Assembly (NCBI RefSeq): GCF_012847295.1
Contig: NZ_JABBDY010000004.1
Span: forward strand, 124,001-188,000
Source: Microbacterium sp. MF43
GTDB taxonomy: Bacteria; Actinomycetota; Actinomycetes; Actinomycetales; Microbacteriaceae
DNA: 64,000 nt
Reading direction: 5' to 3'
Positions 20,147 through 28,855 of this stretch are shown piece by piece (positions within the stretch are counted from its first letter, which is position 1; each line of letters opens with the position of its first letter). The translations under genes were made by a program, and so were the position numbers. The notes under the pieces were generated by a model that was not told the origin of the DNA, did not search any database, and worked only from the letters and a program-made list of their open reading frames with translations.

Positions 20147-21057
20147 CGGAGTGCTCCTTCGTCGATGGTGGTCGGCTCGGGCGCGGCACCGGCGTGCTGG
20201 GTCGTGCGCACGATGAGCTGCTGAAGCGAGACGGGAGCGACCTCGAGGCCCGCACCGACGAGGCGCTCGCGGTCGGTCGCCGACAGTGCGCCGAGCACCG
20301 TGACCGAGGAGACGCGGCCGAGGCTCTCGCGGTGGATCACCTCGCGGCCGGCGACGAACTGCTCGACGGCGGCAGAGTCTCCGACGATGTTCGCGGCGCG
20401 GTCGCGGACGGCATCCGTATCCTCGTCCATGATGATGCGGCCGCGGTCGATGACGAGCACGCGCTCGATGAGGTTGGAGACCTCGTCGATGAGATGGCTG
20501 GACAGGATGATCGTGCGCGGGTGCTCGGTGTAGTCGGCGAGCAGCCGGTCGTAGAAGATCTGCCGCGCCACCGCGTCGAGACCGAGGTACGGCTCGTCGA
20601 AGAAGGTGATCTCGGCGCGGGAGGCCAGGCCGATGATGACTCCGACGGCCGACAGCTGCCCGCGCGACAGCTTCTTGATGCGCCGGTTCATCGGCAGCTG
20701 GAAGTCCTCGATCAGCTGCTCGGCGAGCTCTTGGCTCCAGTTCGGGAAGAACAGGCGGGCCGTCTTGAGCGCGTGCGCGGGCTTGGCGTCGTCGGGATAC
20801 TTCTGGCTCTCGCGGACGAAGCACATCCGACGCAGCACCTTGGCGTTCTCGTACGGATCCTGGCCGAACACCCGCACCTCGCCGCGCGTGGGAAAGTTCT
20901 GCGCGGTGAGGATCGACATGACGGTCGTCTTGCCGGCGCCGTTGCGACCGAGAAGGCCGTAGATGGTGTCCTTCTCGATCGTGAAGCTCACGTCGTCTAC
21001 CGCGAGGGTCTCCCGGTAGCGCTTGGTGAGCCCGGTCACCTCGATCACGTGCGTCAT
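20143..21057 (-). CDS. ABC transporter ATP-binding protein
   Basis: A 304-aa ATPase. The Walker A motif GRNGAGKTTVMS lies near residue 37. The signature region reads KKLSRGQLSAVGVIIGLASR and the Walker B follows in TFFDEPYLGLD. The signature loop is LSRGQ, a conservative variant of LSGGQ. The last ~90 residues form the C-terminal extension common in ABC-2 exporters. It overlaps both the regulator gene and the permease gene by 4 nt, giving a tightly coupled three-gene operon. Confidence 0.93.
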   Translation of the reverse strand: MTHVIEVTGLTKRYRETLAVDDVSFTIEKDTIYGLLGRNGAGKTTVMSILTAQNFPTRGEVRVFGQDPYENAKVLRRMCFVRESQKYPDDAKPAHALKTARLFFPNWSQELAEQLIEDFQLPMNRRIKKLSRGQLSAVGVIIGLASRAEITFFDEPYLGLDAVARQIFYDRLLADYTEHPRTIILSSHLIDEVSNLIERVLVIDRGRIIMDEDTDAVRDRAANIVGDSAAVEQFVAGREVIHRESLGRVSSVTVLGALSATDRERLVGAGLEVAPVSLQQLIVRTTQHAGAAPEPTTIDEGALR

Positions 21058-21446
21058 CGGGCATCTCCTTGAGAGGTCGGCGCGACGGGTGCGAGCGCCC
21101 GGTCGCGGATGAGGGTGGACAGGTCCTCCGCGCCGAGGCCGAGCTTTCGCGCCTCGGTGAGCAGGGGATCGATGAAGCGGTCGGCGAACGCGGCGCGGCG
21201 CTCGGCGAGCAGCCGCTCCCGCGCGCCGGGCGCGACGAACATGCCGATGCCCCGCCGTTTGTAGAGCACGTCCTTGTCGACGAGCATGGCGACTCCTTTC
21301 GCCGCGGTGGCCGGGTTGATCCGGTAGAAGGCGGCGAGCTCGTTCGTGGACGGCGCCTGGCTCTCCTCGGCGAGACTCCCGTCGACGATGGAATCCTCCA
21401 CGCTCTCGGCGATCTGGAGGAACAGCGCCCGGCCTTCTTCGATCAC
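21054..21446 (-). CDS. GntR family regulator, YtrA subfamily
   Basis: A 130-aa regulator with the GntR winged helix (APSTNELAAFYRINPATAAK) and a short C-terminal region typical of the YtrA subfamily, which controls ABC transporter operons. The GTG start at 21446 is supported by AGGGG at good spacing and by the operator further upstream. The first residues, MIEEGRALFLQIAESVEDSI, match the usual YtrA start. It is the first gene of the operon and, with the inverted repeat at 21466-21489, is expected to repress its own transcription. Confidence 0.93.
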   Translation of the reverse strand: MIEEGRALFLQIAESVEDSIVDGSLAEESQAPSTNELAAFYRINPATAAKGVAMLVDKDVLYKRRGIGMFVAPGARERLLAERRAAFADRFIDPLLTEARKLGLGAEDLSTLIRDRALAPVAPTSQGDAR

Positions 21447-21465
21447 GTGCGACCCCTGGTCTGTC

Positions 21466-21489
21466 GGTTACTTACTTGACTAAGTAACC
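21466..21489. promoter_or_regulatory. YtrA-type operator (9-bp perfect inverted repeat, 6-bp spacer)
   Basis: GGTTACTTA and TAAGTAACC flank a 6-bp spacer, 20 bp before the start codon of the YtrA-type gene. YtrA regulators are known to bind long AT-containing dyads of the GT-N-TA-N-AC type directly in front of their own operon, which matches position and architecture. Confidence 0.85.
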
Positions 21490-21541
21490 ACAGAAGCACG
21501 CACGCCGCAACCCCGCTCCGCCGTCCCATGCCAGGGCGTGG

Positions 21542-22486
21542 TCAGGAGTGGGGCTTGGGGCGGACGACACGACCCGGAGCCGGATCCGTCGTCGGGCGTG
21601 CCGGCACCGGCCACGGCGCGCTCGGGGATGATCCGGCAGCGGGCGGGACCCCCGTGCCGGCGCCCCCCGCGGGCCGGGCGCCGGGCGCGGCCGGAGGAGT
21701 CGTCGAGATGCGGCGGGGCGGGGCATCCGTCGCCTGCGCACTCGTCGCACTGGCCGGAAGCTCGAGCGCGACCCTGGTCTCGAGCACCTCGATCGCCCCG
21801 TCCGAGAGTGAGATGAGGCCGTCGAGCTCTTCGCGCACGCGACGATACGCGAGCTGCCGCTCCGCGGGAGTGGCCGCCTGGTCGATCGCCACCGTGAGCA
21901 GCTGCTTCGCGGTCTCGAGGCGCTTGCGCTCCCCCTCGGTGAAGCTGGAGTCCTTGATGCGGCGGGCATCGCGCTCGGCGACGTCGAAGGCCACCTCGAA
22001 GTCGGCCACCGCGTTGCGGTACTCCGTCAGCTGGTCCCGCGTGAGCCGTGCCTTCGGCGACGCCGGGCGCAGACCGTCGGCGATGCGCTTGGCCCGCAGG
22101 AAGGCCGCCGTCAGCGGCTGCCTGCCGTCGCTCATCGCCGGGAACGCGATGATCTTCGCCACGTCGAGCTCGTACTCCAGCCAGCGCGCCGTGACGGCGT
22201 CGTGGGTCGCGAACAGGCGCTCGAGCTGGGTGGCCTGCGTCTCGCGAGCCGCGGGGGCGCCCATCGTCGTCGCCGTCGGGGCGGTGACGGGAGGGAGGGA
22301 TGCCGCGGCCACCGTCTGCCCACGCGCGGCGGCCTTCAGCTCGGCCTTGGCATGCAGCACCTCGAGCCGGCGCCGGTGGCGGCGGCGGGCAGCGCGCTCC
22401 CAGGCGCTGCCGACGCCGCTCATCACACCGATGAACGGGAACGCGAGCCACCAGTAGTCGCGGAGGAAGTCGAGGATCGGCTCCAC
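21542..22486 (-). CDS. Unknown membrane-anchored protein, paralogue of the next gene upstream
   Basis: A 314-aa protein starting at GTG (VEPILDFLRDYWWLAFPFIG). A single hydrophobic helix at residues ~8-27 is followed by basic residues, a helical region with coiled-coil character, and a conserved core around ATHDAVTARWLEYELDVAKI and RNAVADFEVAFDVAERDARR. The C-terminal ~80 residues are Pro/Ala-rich and likely disordered. The core aligns with the neighbouring 266-aa protein (22550-23350), so the two arose by tandem duplication. I recognise no named domain. N-terminal anchor plus cytoplasmic helical domain is all that can be said. Confidence 0.75.
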   Translation of the reverse strand: MEPILDFLRDYWWLAFPFIGVMSGVGSAWERAARRRHRRRLEVLHAKAELKAAARGQTVAAASLPPVTAPTATTMGAPAARETQATQLERLFATHDAVTARWLEYELDVAKIIAFPAMSDGRQPLTAAFLRAKRIADGLRPASPKARLTRDQLTEYRNAVADFEVAFDVAERDARRIKDSSFTEGERKRLETAKQLLTVAIDQAATPAERQLAYRRVREELDGLISLSDGAIEVLETRVALELPASATSAQATDAPPRRISTTPPAAPGARPAGGAGTGVPPAAGSSPSAPWPVPARPTTDPAPGRVVRPKPHS

Positions 22487-22549
22487 CCTGTCATGCTAAC
22501 GGCCCGCGGAGCCGCGCACCCGGGCTCGGAGGAGCCCCACAGGCGGAGG

Positions 22550-23350
22550 TCAGCGCGTGGCGGAGTCGGGAGGCTTCGGCGAGAACCGGCGAGGAGTCAG
22601 CAGCGTCGACCGCAGACCCTCGAGCACCGGGATCGCGGCGTCCAGCACGCCCGCCATGGAATCGAGCACCCCGGACATTCCGGCCGGAGCCGGGCGCGCC
22701 GGACCGGGCACGCCGGCCTGGCGCTCGGCCTCGGTCAACGCCGCGTCGAGAGCCGCGACGGCGTTGCGGTAGGCCACGTACTCGGCCGGAGCCACGCGCC
22801 TGCCGGGTGTGGGTCTGAGCCACTGCGCCTCTCGCTGTGCGTGCAGGAACGCGACGGTCGACGGATGCCGCGCATCGGTCAGCTGCGGGAACGCCAGTGC
22901 CTTGTCGACGTCCGTCTCGTACGCGAGCCAGCGTGCGTTGATCGCGTCGTGCGCGGCGCACAGCCGGTCGATCGGCAGAGGTTCGGCGGGGGTGTTGGAG
23001 CGGTACTGCACGTACGACGCCTTGACCCGCGCGCGGCTGGCACGCAGGGCGAGCGACGCGGTCCTCTCGTTGCTGCGCGCCGCCGTCAGCGCGTGTTTGG
23101 CCTGCAGCTGCCCGGACACCCCGGGGCGCGATCGCGCCGTGAGCACGTCGGCCTGTGCGGCGCGCACCTGCGCCTTCGCGGCCACGAGAGCGCGGTAGGC
23201 CTGGGACTCCTCGTGGCGCGCGGCGTCGAGCTCGAGTCGGCGCGCGCGGCGACGGCCGGTGGTCAATGCGCCGTACGCGCCGGCTCCAGCCGCAACGGTG
23301 GCCGGAGCGATCCACCACCAGCTCCCGATGACCAGGAGGATCGGCTCCAC
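22550..23350 (-). CDS. Unknown membrane-anchored protein, tandem paralogue
   Basis: A 266-aa protein with a GTG start (VEPILLVIGSWWWIAPATVA). As in its paralogue, one N-terminal hydrophobic helix is followed by an alanine- and arginine-rich helical stretch (residues ~35-115) and the shared core CAAHDAINARWLAYETDVDK ... AFPQLTDARHPSTVAFLHAQ ... YRNAVAALDAALTEAERQA. It lacks the proline-rich C-terminal extension. Both genes open with the same four codons (GTG GAG CCG ATC) and similar upstream bases. Function is unknown. Confidence 0.75.
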   Translation of the reverse strand: MEPILLVIGSWWWIAPATVAAGAGAYGALTTGRRRARRLELDAARHEESQAYRALVAAKAQVRAAQADVLTARSRPGVSGQLQAKHALTAARSNERTASLALRASRARVKASYVQYRSNTPAEPLPIDRLCAAHDAINARWLAYETDVDKALAFPQLTDARHPSTVAFLHAQREAQWLRPTPGRRVAPAEYVAYRNAVAALDAALTEAERQAGVPGPARPAPAGMSGVLDSMAGVLDAAIPVLEGLRSTLLTPRRFSPKPPDSATR

Positions 23351-23539
23351 TCCTTCATGGTAGCCGCGCGCTGCCTCGGCGTCCCGGGGAGTCTGCTGAG
23401 CGCCCTCGCGGGAGACCCGCCGGCGCTCGCGGGCGCTCAGCGGAGCGCGCCCTGATCGCAGAAGCGCGTCAACTTCGCAGCATCCGGCGGGAAATCTGCG
23501 AGATTCGCGCGATTCTGCGAGTCTCGTGAACCGCGGGCG

Positions 23540-23677
23540 TCAGCCGAACAGGAGCGACAGCACCGTGGCGCCGCCGCCGACCACGATCAGAGCGACGATC
23601 GTCACCCACGCGATGATCTTGACGCGCCGCTGCCGGGTGTCGTTGAAACCGCTGTACTCTTCGTCGTCGGCCGCCAT
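23540..23677 (-). CDS. 45-aa single-pass membrane protein downstream of purL
   Basis: Reading leftwards, the frame encodes MAADDEEYSGFNDTRQRRVK followed by a hydrophobic helix (IIAWVTIVALIVVGGGATVL) and SLLFG, then TGA. The charged N-terminus with RQRR before the helix suggests cytoplasmic N-terminus and one membrane span. It begins 9 nt after the purL stop on the same strand, so it is likely co-transcribed. Small proteins with this layout are common conserved hypotheticals in actinobacteria. No function is known to me. Confidence 0.75.
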   Translation of the reverse strand: MAADDEEYSGFNDTRQRRVKIIAWVTIVALIVVGGGATVLSLLFG

Positions 23678-23686
23678 GAGTCGATC

Positions 23687-26020
23687 CTAGGCCGCGGGCT
23701 CGGAGATGATGGGGCCGAAGGCGGCGGGCAGCGTCGAGGTCGACAGGTCGCGCAGCTCGGTGAGCGGAACCGTGAACAGGCCCTGCACCTCGAGCGCGGG
23801 CGCGTCGCCGTCTCCCGCGGCGTCGGTCACGCCGATCCGCAGCACGGGGTAGCCGCGGCCCTCGCACAGCCCGCGGAACTTCACGTCGTCCTCGCGCGGC
23901 ACCGACACGATCACGCGACCGGTCGATTCCGAGAACAGCGCGGTCGCGGCATCCACCCCGTCCCGCTCCTGGATCTCGTTGAGCCACACCCGCGCGCCGA
24001 CGCCGAAGCGCATGACCGCCTCGGCCAGCGCCTGCGCGAGACCGCCCGACGACAGGTCGTGCGCGCTGGAGACGAGCGACTGCAGCGACGCGGCGTGGAT
24101 GAGCTCGGCGAGCTTCTTCTCCTGCGCGAGGTCGACGGCCGGCGGGCGTCCGCCGAGGTGGCCGTGGATCGTCCCCGCCCACTGCGAGCCGGACAGCTCG
24201 GTGGACGTCACGCCGAGCAGGTAGATGTTCTCGCCGGCATCCTGCCAGCCCGAGGGGATGCGCCGGGCGACGTCGTCGATGATGCCGAGGACGCCCACCA
24301 CCGGCGTCGGGAAGATCGGCTGGTCGCCGGTCTGGTTGTAGAACGACACGTTGCCACCGGTGACGGGGACGCCGAGTTCGAGGCATCCGTCCGACAGGCC
24401 GTCCACGGCCTGCGAGAACTGCCACATCACCTCGGGGTTCTCGGGCGACCCGAAGTTGAGGCAGTCGGTGACGGCGGTGGGCACCGCGCCGGTCACGGCG
24501 ACGTTGCGGTACGCCTCGGCAAGGGCGAGCTTCGCCCCCTGGTACGGGTCGAGCTGGCAGTAGCGGCCGTTGCAGTCGGTCGCGATCGCGAAGCCGAGGC
24601 CCGAGTTCTCGTCGACGCGGATCATGCCGGCGTCGTCGGGGAAGGACAGCGCGGTGTTGCCCATCACGTAGTAGTCGTACTGGTTCGTGACCCACGACGT
24701 GTCGGCGAGATTCGGGCTCGCGACGAGCTGCGTGAACTGACGGCGGAGCGTGTCGGGGTCGGTCTCGCGGGGAAGGGCGGAGGCGGAGTCGTCGCGGAGC
24801 GCGTCGATCCACGTCGGGTAGGCGACGGGGCGCTCGTAGACCGGGCCGTCCACGGCGACCGTCGAGGGGTCGACGTTGACGATCTCCTCGCCGTGCCAGA
24901 AGATCTGCAGGCGGCCGTCGCCGGTCACCTCGCCGAGGACGCTCGTCTCGACGTCCCACTTGGCGGTGACCTCGAGGAACGCGTCGAGCTTCTCGGACGC
25001 GACGATGGCCATCATGCGCTCCTGGCTCTCGCTCATGAGGATCTCCTCGGGCGTGAGCGAGGGGTCGCGCAGCAGCACGTTCTCGAGGTCGACGCGCATG
25101 CCCGAGCCGCCGTTGGCGGCGAGCTCGGAGGTCGCGCACGAGATGCCGGCGGCACCGAGGTCCTGGATGGCTTCGACGAGCTCACCCTTGTACAGCTCGA
25201 GGCAGCACTCGATGAGCACCTTCTCGGCGAACGGGTCGCCGACCTGCACGGCGGGCCGCTTGGTGGGCCCGCCATCGGCGAAGGTGTCGGAGGCGAGGAT
25301 GGATGCCCCGCCGATGCCGTCACCGCCGGTGCGGGCTCCGAACAGCACGACCTTGTTGCCGGCGCCCGAGGCGTTGGCGAGCTTGAGGTCCTCGTGGCGG
25401 AGCACGCCGACCGCGAGAGCGTTGACGAGGGGGTTGCCCTGGTAGACGGCGTCGAACACCGTCTCGCCGCCGATGTTGGGCAGGCCGAGGCAGTTGCCGT
25501 AGAACGAGATGCCCGAGACCACGCCGTGCACGACGCGCGCCGTGTCGGGGTTGTCGATCGCGCCGAAGCGCAGCTGGTCCATGACCGCGACTGGGCGCGC
25601 GCCCATCGAGATGATGTCGCGCACGATGCCGCCGACGCCGGTCGCGGCGCCCTGGAACGGCTCGATGTAGCTGGGGTGGTTGTGCGACTCGACCTTGAAG
25701 GTGACCGCCCAGCCCTCGCCGATGTCGACCACGCCGGCGTTCTGGCCCATGCCGACCATGAGCCGTTCCTTCATCTCGTCGGAGACCTTCTCGCCGAACT
25801 TTCGGAGGTAGATCTTGGACGACTTGTAGGAGCAGTGCTCCGACCACATGACGGAGTACATCGCAAGCTCGCCCGACGTGGGACGGCGGCCGAGGATCTC
25901 GCGGATCCTGTCGTACTCGTCGGGCTTGAGTCCGAGCGCCGCATAGGGCTGCTCCTTCTCGGGCGTGGCCTCGGCGTTCGAGACGGTGTCGGCCAGGGCC
26001 TTCGGGGAGGGGGTGGTCAC
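23687..26020 (-). CDS. purL: Phosphoribosylformylglycinamidine synthase subunit II
   Basis: A 777-aa small-type PurL, the ATP-dependent FGAM synthase subunit of de novo purine synthesis, which needs PurQ (glutaminase) and PurS; both are encoded at 45612-46564. The N-terminal motif [20 protein letters not shown] is diagnostic. [20 protein letters not shown] contains the conserved His and ATP-binding glycines. The second half repeats the AIRS-like fold, with [18 protein letters not shown] and [20 protein letters not shown]. Length is as expected for the three-component enzyme. Transcription runs away from the ArsR gene. Confidence 0.97.
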   Translation of the reverse strand: MTTPSPKALADTVSNAEATPEKEQPYAALGLKPDEYDRIREILGRRPTSGELAMYSVMWSEHCSYKSSKIYLRKFGEKVSDEMKERLMVGMGQNAGVVDIGEGWAVTFKVESHNHPSYIEPFQGAATGVGGIVRDIISMGARPVAVMDQLRFGAIDNPDTARVVHGVVSGISFYGNCLGLPNIGGETVFDAVYQGNPLVNALAVGVLRHEDLKLANASGAGNKVVLFGARTGGDGIGGASILASDTFADGGPTKRPAVQVGDPFAEKVLIECCLELYKGELVEAIQDLGAAGISCATSELAANGGSGMRVDLENVLLRDPSLTPEEILMSESQERMMAIVASEKLDAFLEVTAKWDVETSVLGEVTGDGRLQIFWHGEEIVNVDPSTVAVDGPVYERPVAYPTWIDALRDDSASALPRETDPDTLRRQFTQLVASPNLADTSWVTNQYDYYVMGNTALSFPDDAGMIRVDENSGLGFAIATDCNGRYCQLDPYQGAKLALAEAYRNVAVTGAVPTAVTDCLNFGSPENPEVMWQFSQAVDGLSDGCLELGVPVTGGNVSFYNQTGDQPIFPTPVVGVLGIIDDVARRIPSGWQDAGENIYLLGVTSTELSGSQWAGTIHGHLGGRPPAVDLAQEKKLAELIHAASLQSLVSSAHDLSSGGLAQALAEAVMRFGVGARVWLNEIQERDGVDAATALFSESTGRVIVSVPREDDVKFRGLCEGRGYPVLRIGVTDAAGDGDAPALEVQGLFTVPLTELRDLSTSTLPAAFGPIISEPAA

Positions 26021-26083
26021 GCGGCTCAGCTCCAGGAATCGGGGGATGCCGGACCTGTCCAGTCTAGTTGGGCGTGAAGGGGG

Positions 26084-26129
26084 TTGACGGATGCCGCGGC
26101 CCGTCGTAACCTACAACCAAATGGTTGTA
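26084..26129 (+). promoter_or_regulatory. Leaderless promoter and 18-bp operator of the ArsR gene
   Basis: TTGACG (26084-26089), a 17-bp spacer and TAACCT (26107-26112) form a plausible -35/-10 pair. The expected start point falls on or next to the A of the ATG at 26121. The dyad TACAACCA-AA-TGGTTGTA (26112-26129) spans the -10 edge, the start point and the first codons. ArsR-type regulators of SRPBCC genes are expected to bind such TACAACCA dyads. Confidence 0.8.
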
Positions 26130-26516
26130 CGAAAAGAGCTCAGCGATGACGAGATCGACCGCGTGTTCCACGCACTCGCGGCGGCGACGCGGCGCGACAT
26201 CCTCCGTCGCACGATCGAGGACGAGCATTCGGTCTCGGCGCTCGCCCGTGACTACGACATGTCGTTCGCCGCGGTGCAGAAGCACGTCGCCGTGCTCGAG
26301 GCGGCCGGCCTCATCATCAAGCGCGCCGAAGGGCGCGAGCGTCTCGTGCGAGCGGATCCGGCGATGATCGCCCGGGCCCGCGCTCTCCTCGCACGCTACG
26401 AGGAGCTGTGGCGCTCTCGCATCGACCGCCTCGACGCCCTCCTCGCCGAACCCTCGGGCGGCACCGGCCGCCCGAGCCCGCACGACCCCGACAGCACGGA
26501 AACCGAAGGAGCATGA
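26121..26516 (+). CDS. ArsR-family HTH regulator paired with SRPBCC protein
   Basis: A 131-aa winged-helix regulator. Residues ~10-30 read RVFHALAAATRRDILRRTIE, and the recognition region is SVSALARDYDMSFAAVQKHV, typical of the metal-free ArsR branch that sits upstream of AHSA1/SRPBCC genes. No cysteine metal-binding motif (CxC) is present. I chose ATG 26121 because the promoter and dyad place the transcription start there and no Shine-Dalgarno exists; the in-frame start at 26091 would lie upstream of the -10. The stop lies 1 nt before the start of the SRPBCC gene. Confidence 0.9.
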   Translation: MVVRKELSDDEIDRVFHALAAATRRDILRRTIEDEHSVSALARDYDMSFAAVQKHVAVLEAAGLIIKRAEGRERLVRADPAMIARARALLARYEELWRSRIDRLDALLAEPSGGTGRPSPHDPDSTETEGA

Positions 26517-26517
26517 G

Positions 26518-27498
26518 ATGCCCGTCACCGATGTCACCACCGATCCGAACGCCCTCACGATGACGCTCACGGCCGAGTTCGACGCGCCCGTCGACCGGCT
26601 GTGGGACGCGTTCACAGACCCGCGCCAGCTCGAGCGCTTCTGGGGTCCTCCCGGCTGGCCGGCGACCTTCCCGACCTTCGACTTCGAGGTCGGCGGGCGC
26701 GCCCTCTACTTCATGACCAGTCCACAGGGCGAGAAGTCCTACGCCTCGTGGGAGTTCCTCGAGATCGACGAGCCCCGGGGATTCACCGTGCTCGACAACT
26801 TCGCCAACGAGGAGGGGGGCCCGCTCGAGGGCATGCCCGTAATGCGCGTGGTCTTCACGTTCGAGCCCACCGCGACCGGCTCGCGCATGGTCAACGTCTC
26901 GCACTTCGCCTCCGCCGAGGCGCTCGAGCAGGTCGTCGCGTTCGGCGCCGTCGAGGGCTCGACGATGGCGATCAACCAGCTCGACCGCGTGCTCGCGGGG
27001 CTGCGGGAGTATGCCGGCGGCAAGGGAACGCAGACCGAGATCCTCGACGACACCCACGTGCGGATCACGCGGCTCATCGACGGTCCGATCGACCTCGTGT
27101 GGCGGGCGCACCAGGAGCCCGAGCTGCTGAAGCAGTGGATGCTCGGACCCGACGGCTGGCGTCTGGACGTGTGCGAGGTCGACCCCTCGGTCGGCGGACG
27201 CTACCGCTACGAGTGGGAGCCCGCCGAGGGCATCGAGGGCGAGCGGTTCGGCTTCGACGGCGAGACCCTCCTGTCGGAGGCCCCGCGTCGCGCGGTCACG
27301 ACCGAGCACATGATCGGCACCGACTTCCCGTCCACGCTCAACGACCTCAACCTCTACGAGGAGGACGGGGCGACGCTCATCACGCTGCTGATCGAGTACC
27401 CCGACAAGGAGACGCGCGACATGGTCCTCGCCACCGGCATGACCGACGGCATGGAGGCCAGCTACGCACGTCTCGAGGGAGTGCTCACCGCCGTCTGA
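26518..27498 (+). CDS. Tandem SRPBCC/AHSA1 domain protein
   Basis: A 326-aa cytoplasmic protein with two START-like AHSA1 domains: the first at residues ~10-160 (FDAPVDRLWDAFTDPRQLER, FWGPPGWPATF) and the second at ~170-325 (IDGPIDLVWRAHQEPELLKQ, WMLGPDGW). These domains bind hydrophobic ligands; ArsR-SRPBCC pairs are common and mostly uncharacterised, with proposed ligand-sensing or detoxification roles. A potential Shine-Dalgarno GAAGGAG lies before the start, and the gene follows the ArsR stop directly, so both are one operon under the dyad at 26112-26129. Confidence 0.9.
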   Translation: MPVTDVTTDPNALTMTLTAEFDAPVDRLWDAFTDPRQLERFWGPPGWPATFPTFDFEVGGRALYFMTSPQGEKSYASWEFLEIDEPRGFTVLDNFANEEGGPLEGMPVMRVVFTFEPTATGSRMVNVSHFASAEALEQVVAFGAVEGSTMAINQLDRVLAGLREYAGGKGTQTEILDDTHVRITRLIDGPIDLVWRAHQEPELLKQWMLGPDGWRLDVCEVDPSVGGRYRYEWEPAEGIEGERFGFDGETLLSEAPRRAVTTEHMIGTDFPSTLNDLNLYEEDGATLITLLIEYPDKETRDMVLATGMTDGMEASYARLEGVLTAV

Positions 27499-27506
27499 GC
27501 AACGAA

Positions 27507-27546
27507 CGAAGGAGGGACGGATGCCGAGGCATCCGTCCCTCGTTCG
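27507..27546. terminator. Bidirectional terminator hairpin between convergent genes
   Basis: A 14-bp perfect stem (GAGGGACGGATGCC at 27512-27525 with its complement at 27528-27541) with a 2-nt tip is extended, after one mismatch, by a further 4 bp. It fills the 53-bp gap between the SRPBCC and desaturase stops. The stem contains the GGATGCC/GGCATCC word found across this genome. Confidence 0.85.
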
Positions 27547-27551
27547 TCTCA

Positions 27552-28748
27552 TCAGGCCTGACGGAACCGGTTCACCATCGGGCAGTCGAACGGGTCGCGT
27601 GCGGCGAGGCCCACGCGGTTCAGGTACGCGATCACGATGCCGTACGACTGGATCAGGCTGGTCTCGGTGTAGGGCACGCCGCGCGTGCGGCACTGCTCCA
27701 TCACGATCTCGCGGGTCTTGGCCAGATGCGGGCGCGCCATGCTCGGGAAGAGGTGGTGCTCCACCTGGTAGTTGAGCCCGCCCATGAGCGTGGTCGCCCA
27801 CCATCCGCCGCGGATGTTCCGCGACGTGCGGACCTGCTTCGAGAAGAAGTCCAGCTTCGCGTCGGCGGCGATGATCGGCATGCCCTTGTGGTTGGGGGCG
27901 AACGAGGCGCCCATGTAGACGCCGAAGACAGCGAGCTGCACGCCGAGGAACGCGAACGCCATGCCGATCGGCAGGAACACGAAGATGGGGGTGAGGAAGA
28001 GCGAGAAGCGCAGGGCGATGAGCGAGAGCTCGATCCAGCGGCCCTTGACCTCGCCGCGCGAGAGAAGGTGCTTGAGGCCGAGCGCGTGGAGGTTGGCGCC
28101 CTCGAGCGTGAGGAGGGGGAAGAACAGCCACCCCTGCTTGCGGGTGATGAACGCGCGCAGTCCGCGCGCCGTCGCCGCATCCTCTTCGAGGAACGAGATC
28201 GTGTCGATCTCGATGTCGGGGTCCTTGCCCACGCGGTTCGGGTTGGCGTGGTGGCGATTGTGCTTGTTGTTCCACCACGAGAGGCTGATGCCGACCACGC
28301 CGGCGGCGAGGATGCGGCCGAGTCGGTCGTTCGCGGGACCCGAGACGAGGATCTGACGGTGCGCGGCCTCGTGAGCGAGGAACGCCACCTGGGTGAAGAT
28401 CACGCCGAGCGCCCCGGCGATGAGGAGCTGGTACCACGTGTCGCCGAGCAGGATGAATCCCGTGATCGCCCCGCCGAGCGCGAGCACGAGCGCGACGCCG
28501 ACGAGCGCATAGAACCAGCGGGCGCGCGCCAGGAGTCCGGTCTCGCGGACGACCTGCGACACCTCGGTGTACGCGCGGGCGACCGGAGGGAACGTGTCTG
28601 CGCCGGCATAGGTCTGGCGGACGGCGCCGAGACGGGCTTCGGTCGGAGCGACTGCGGTGATGGTTGCGATGATCGCACCTGCCTGGTCGGATGCCGACCA
28701 ACCCGGTCGACGCGGAGCCACAGGCGGATGCCGATCGCTATTGCTCAC
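27552..28748 (-). CDS. Membrane fatty acid desaturase
   Basis: About 398 aa if it begins at GTG 28748; another GTG at 28793 would add 15 residues and the start remains uncertain, since the first ~40 residues are poorly conserved in the family. It is a di-iron acyl desaturase with the three histidine boxes: HEAAH, NKHNRHHANPN and QVEHHLFP. The Q-x-x-HH third box is typical of front-end or acyl-lipid desaturases. Four or so membrane helices are visible (LVGVALVLALGGAITGFIL and others). The likely role is adjusting membrane fluidity. It is convergent with the SRPBCC gene across a strong terminator. Confidence 0.9.
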   Translation of the reverse strand: MSNSDRHPPVAPRRPGWSASDQAGAIIATITAVAPTEARLGAVRQTYAGADTFPPVARAYTEVSQVVRETGLLARARWFYALVGVALVLALGGAITGFILLGDTWYQLLIAGALGVIFTQVAFLAHEAAHRQILVSGPANDRLGRILAAGVVGISLSWWNNKHNRHHANPNRVGKDPDIEIDTISFLEEDAATARGLRAFITRKQGWLFFPLLTLEGANLHALGLKHLLSRGEVKGRWIELSLIALRFSLFLTPIFVFLPIGMAFAFLGVQLAVFGVYMGASFAPNHKGMPIIAADAKLDFFSKQVRTSRNIRGGWWATTLMGGLNYQVEHHLFPSMARPHLAKTREIVMEQCRTRGVPYTETSLIQSYGIVIAYLNRVGLAARDPFDCPMVNRFRQA

Positions 28749-28855
28749 ACTACGCGCGTGAGTATGGCGCTCCCGGAATGCGGGCGCTTTCACCGGGCGT
28801 TCGGAGGCGGCGTCCAGGATCGGGACCGGCGGGGCGAGGCATCCGTCCCCGTACG

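Noticed and set aside
22522-22537. Small GGGCTC/GAGCCC hairpin downstream of the 266-aa gene
   Set aside because: Only 6 bp with a 4-nt loop; too weak in GC-rich DNA to call a terminator.
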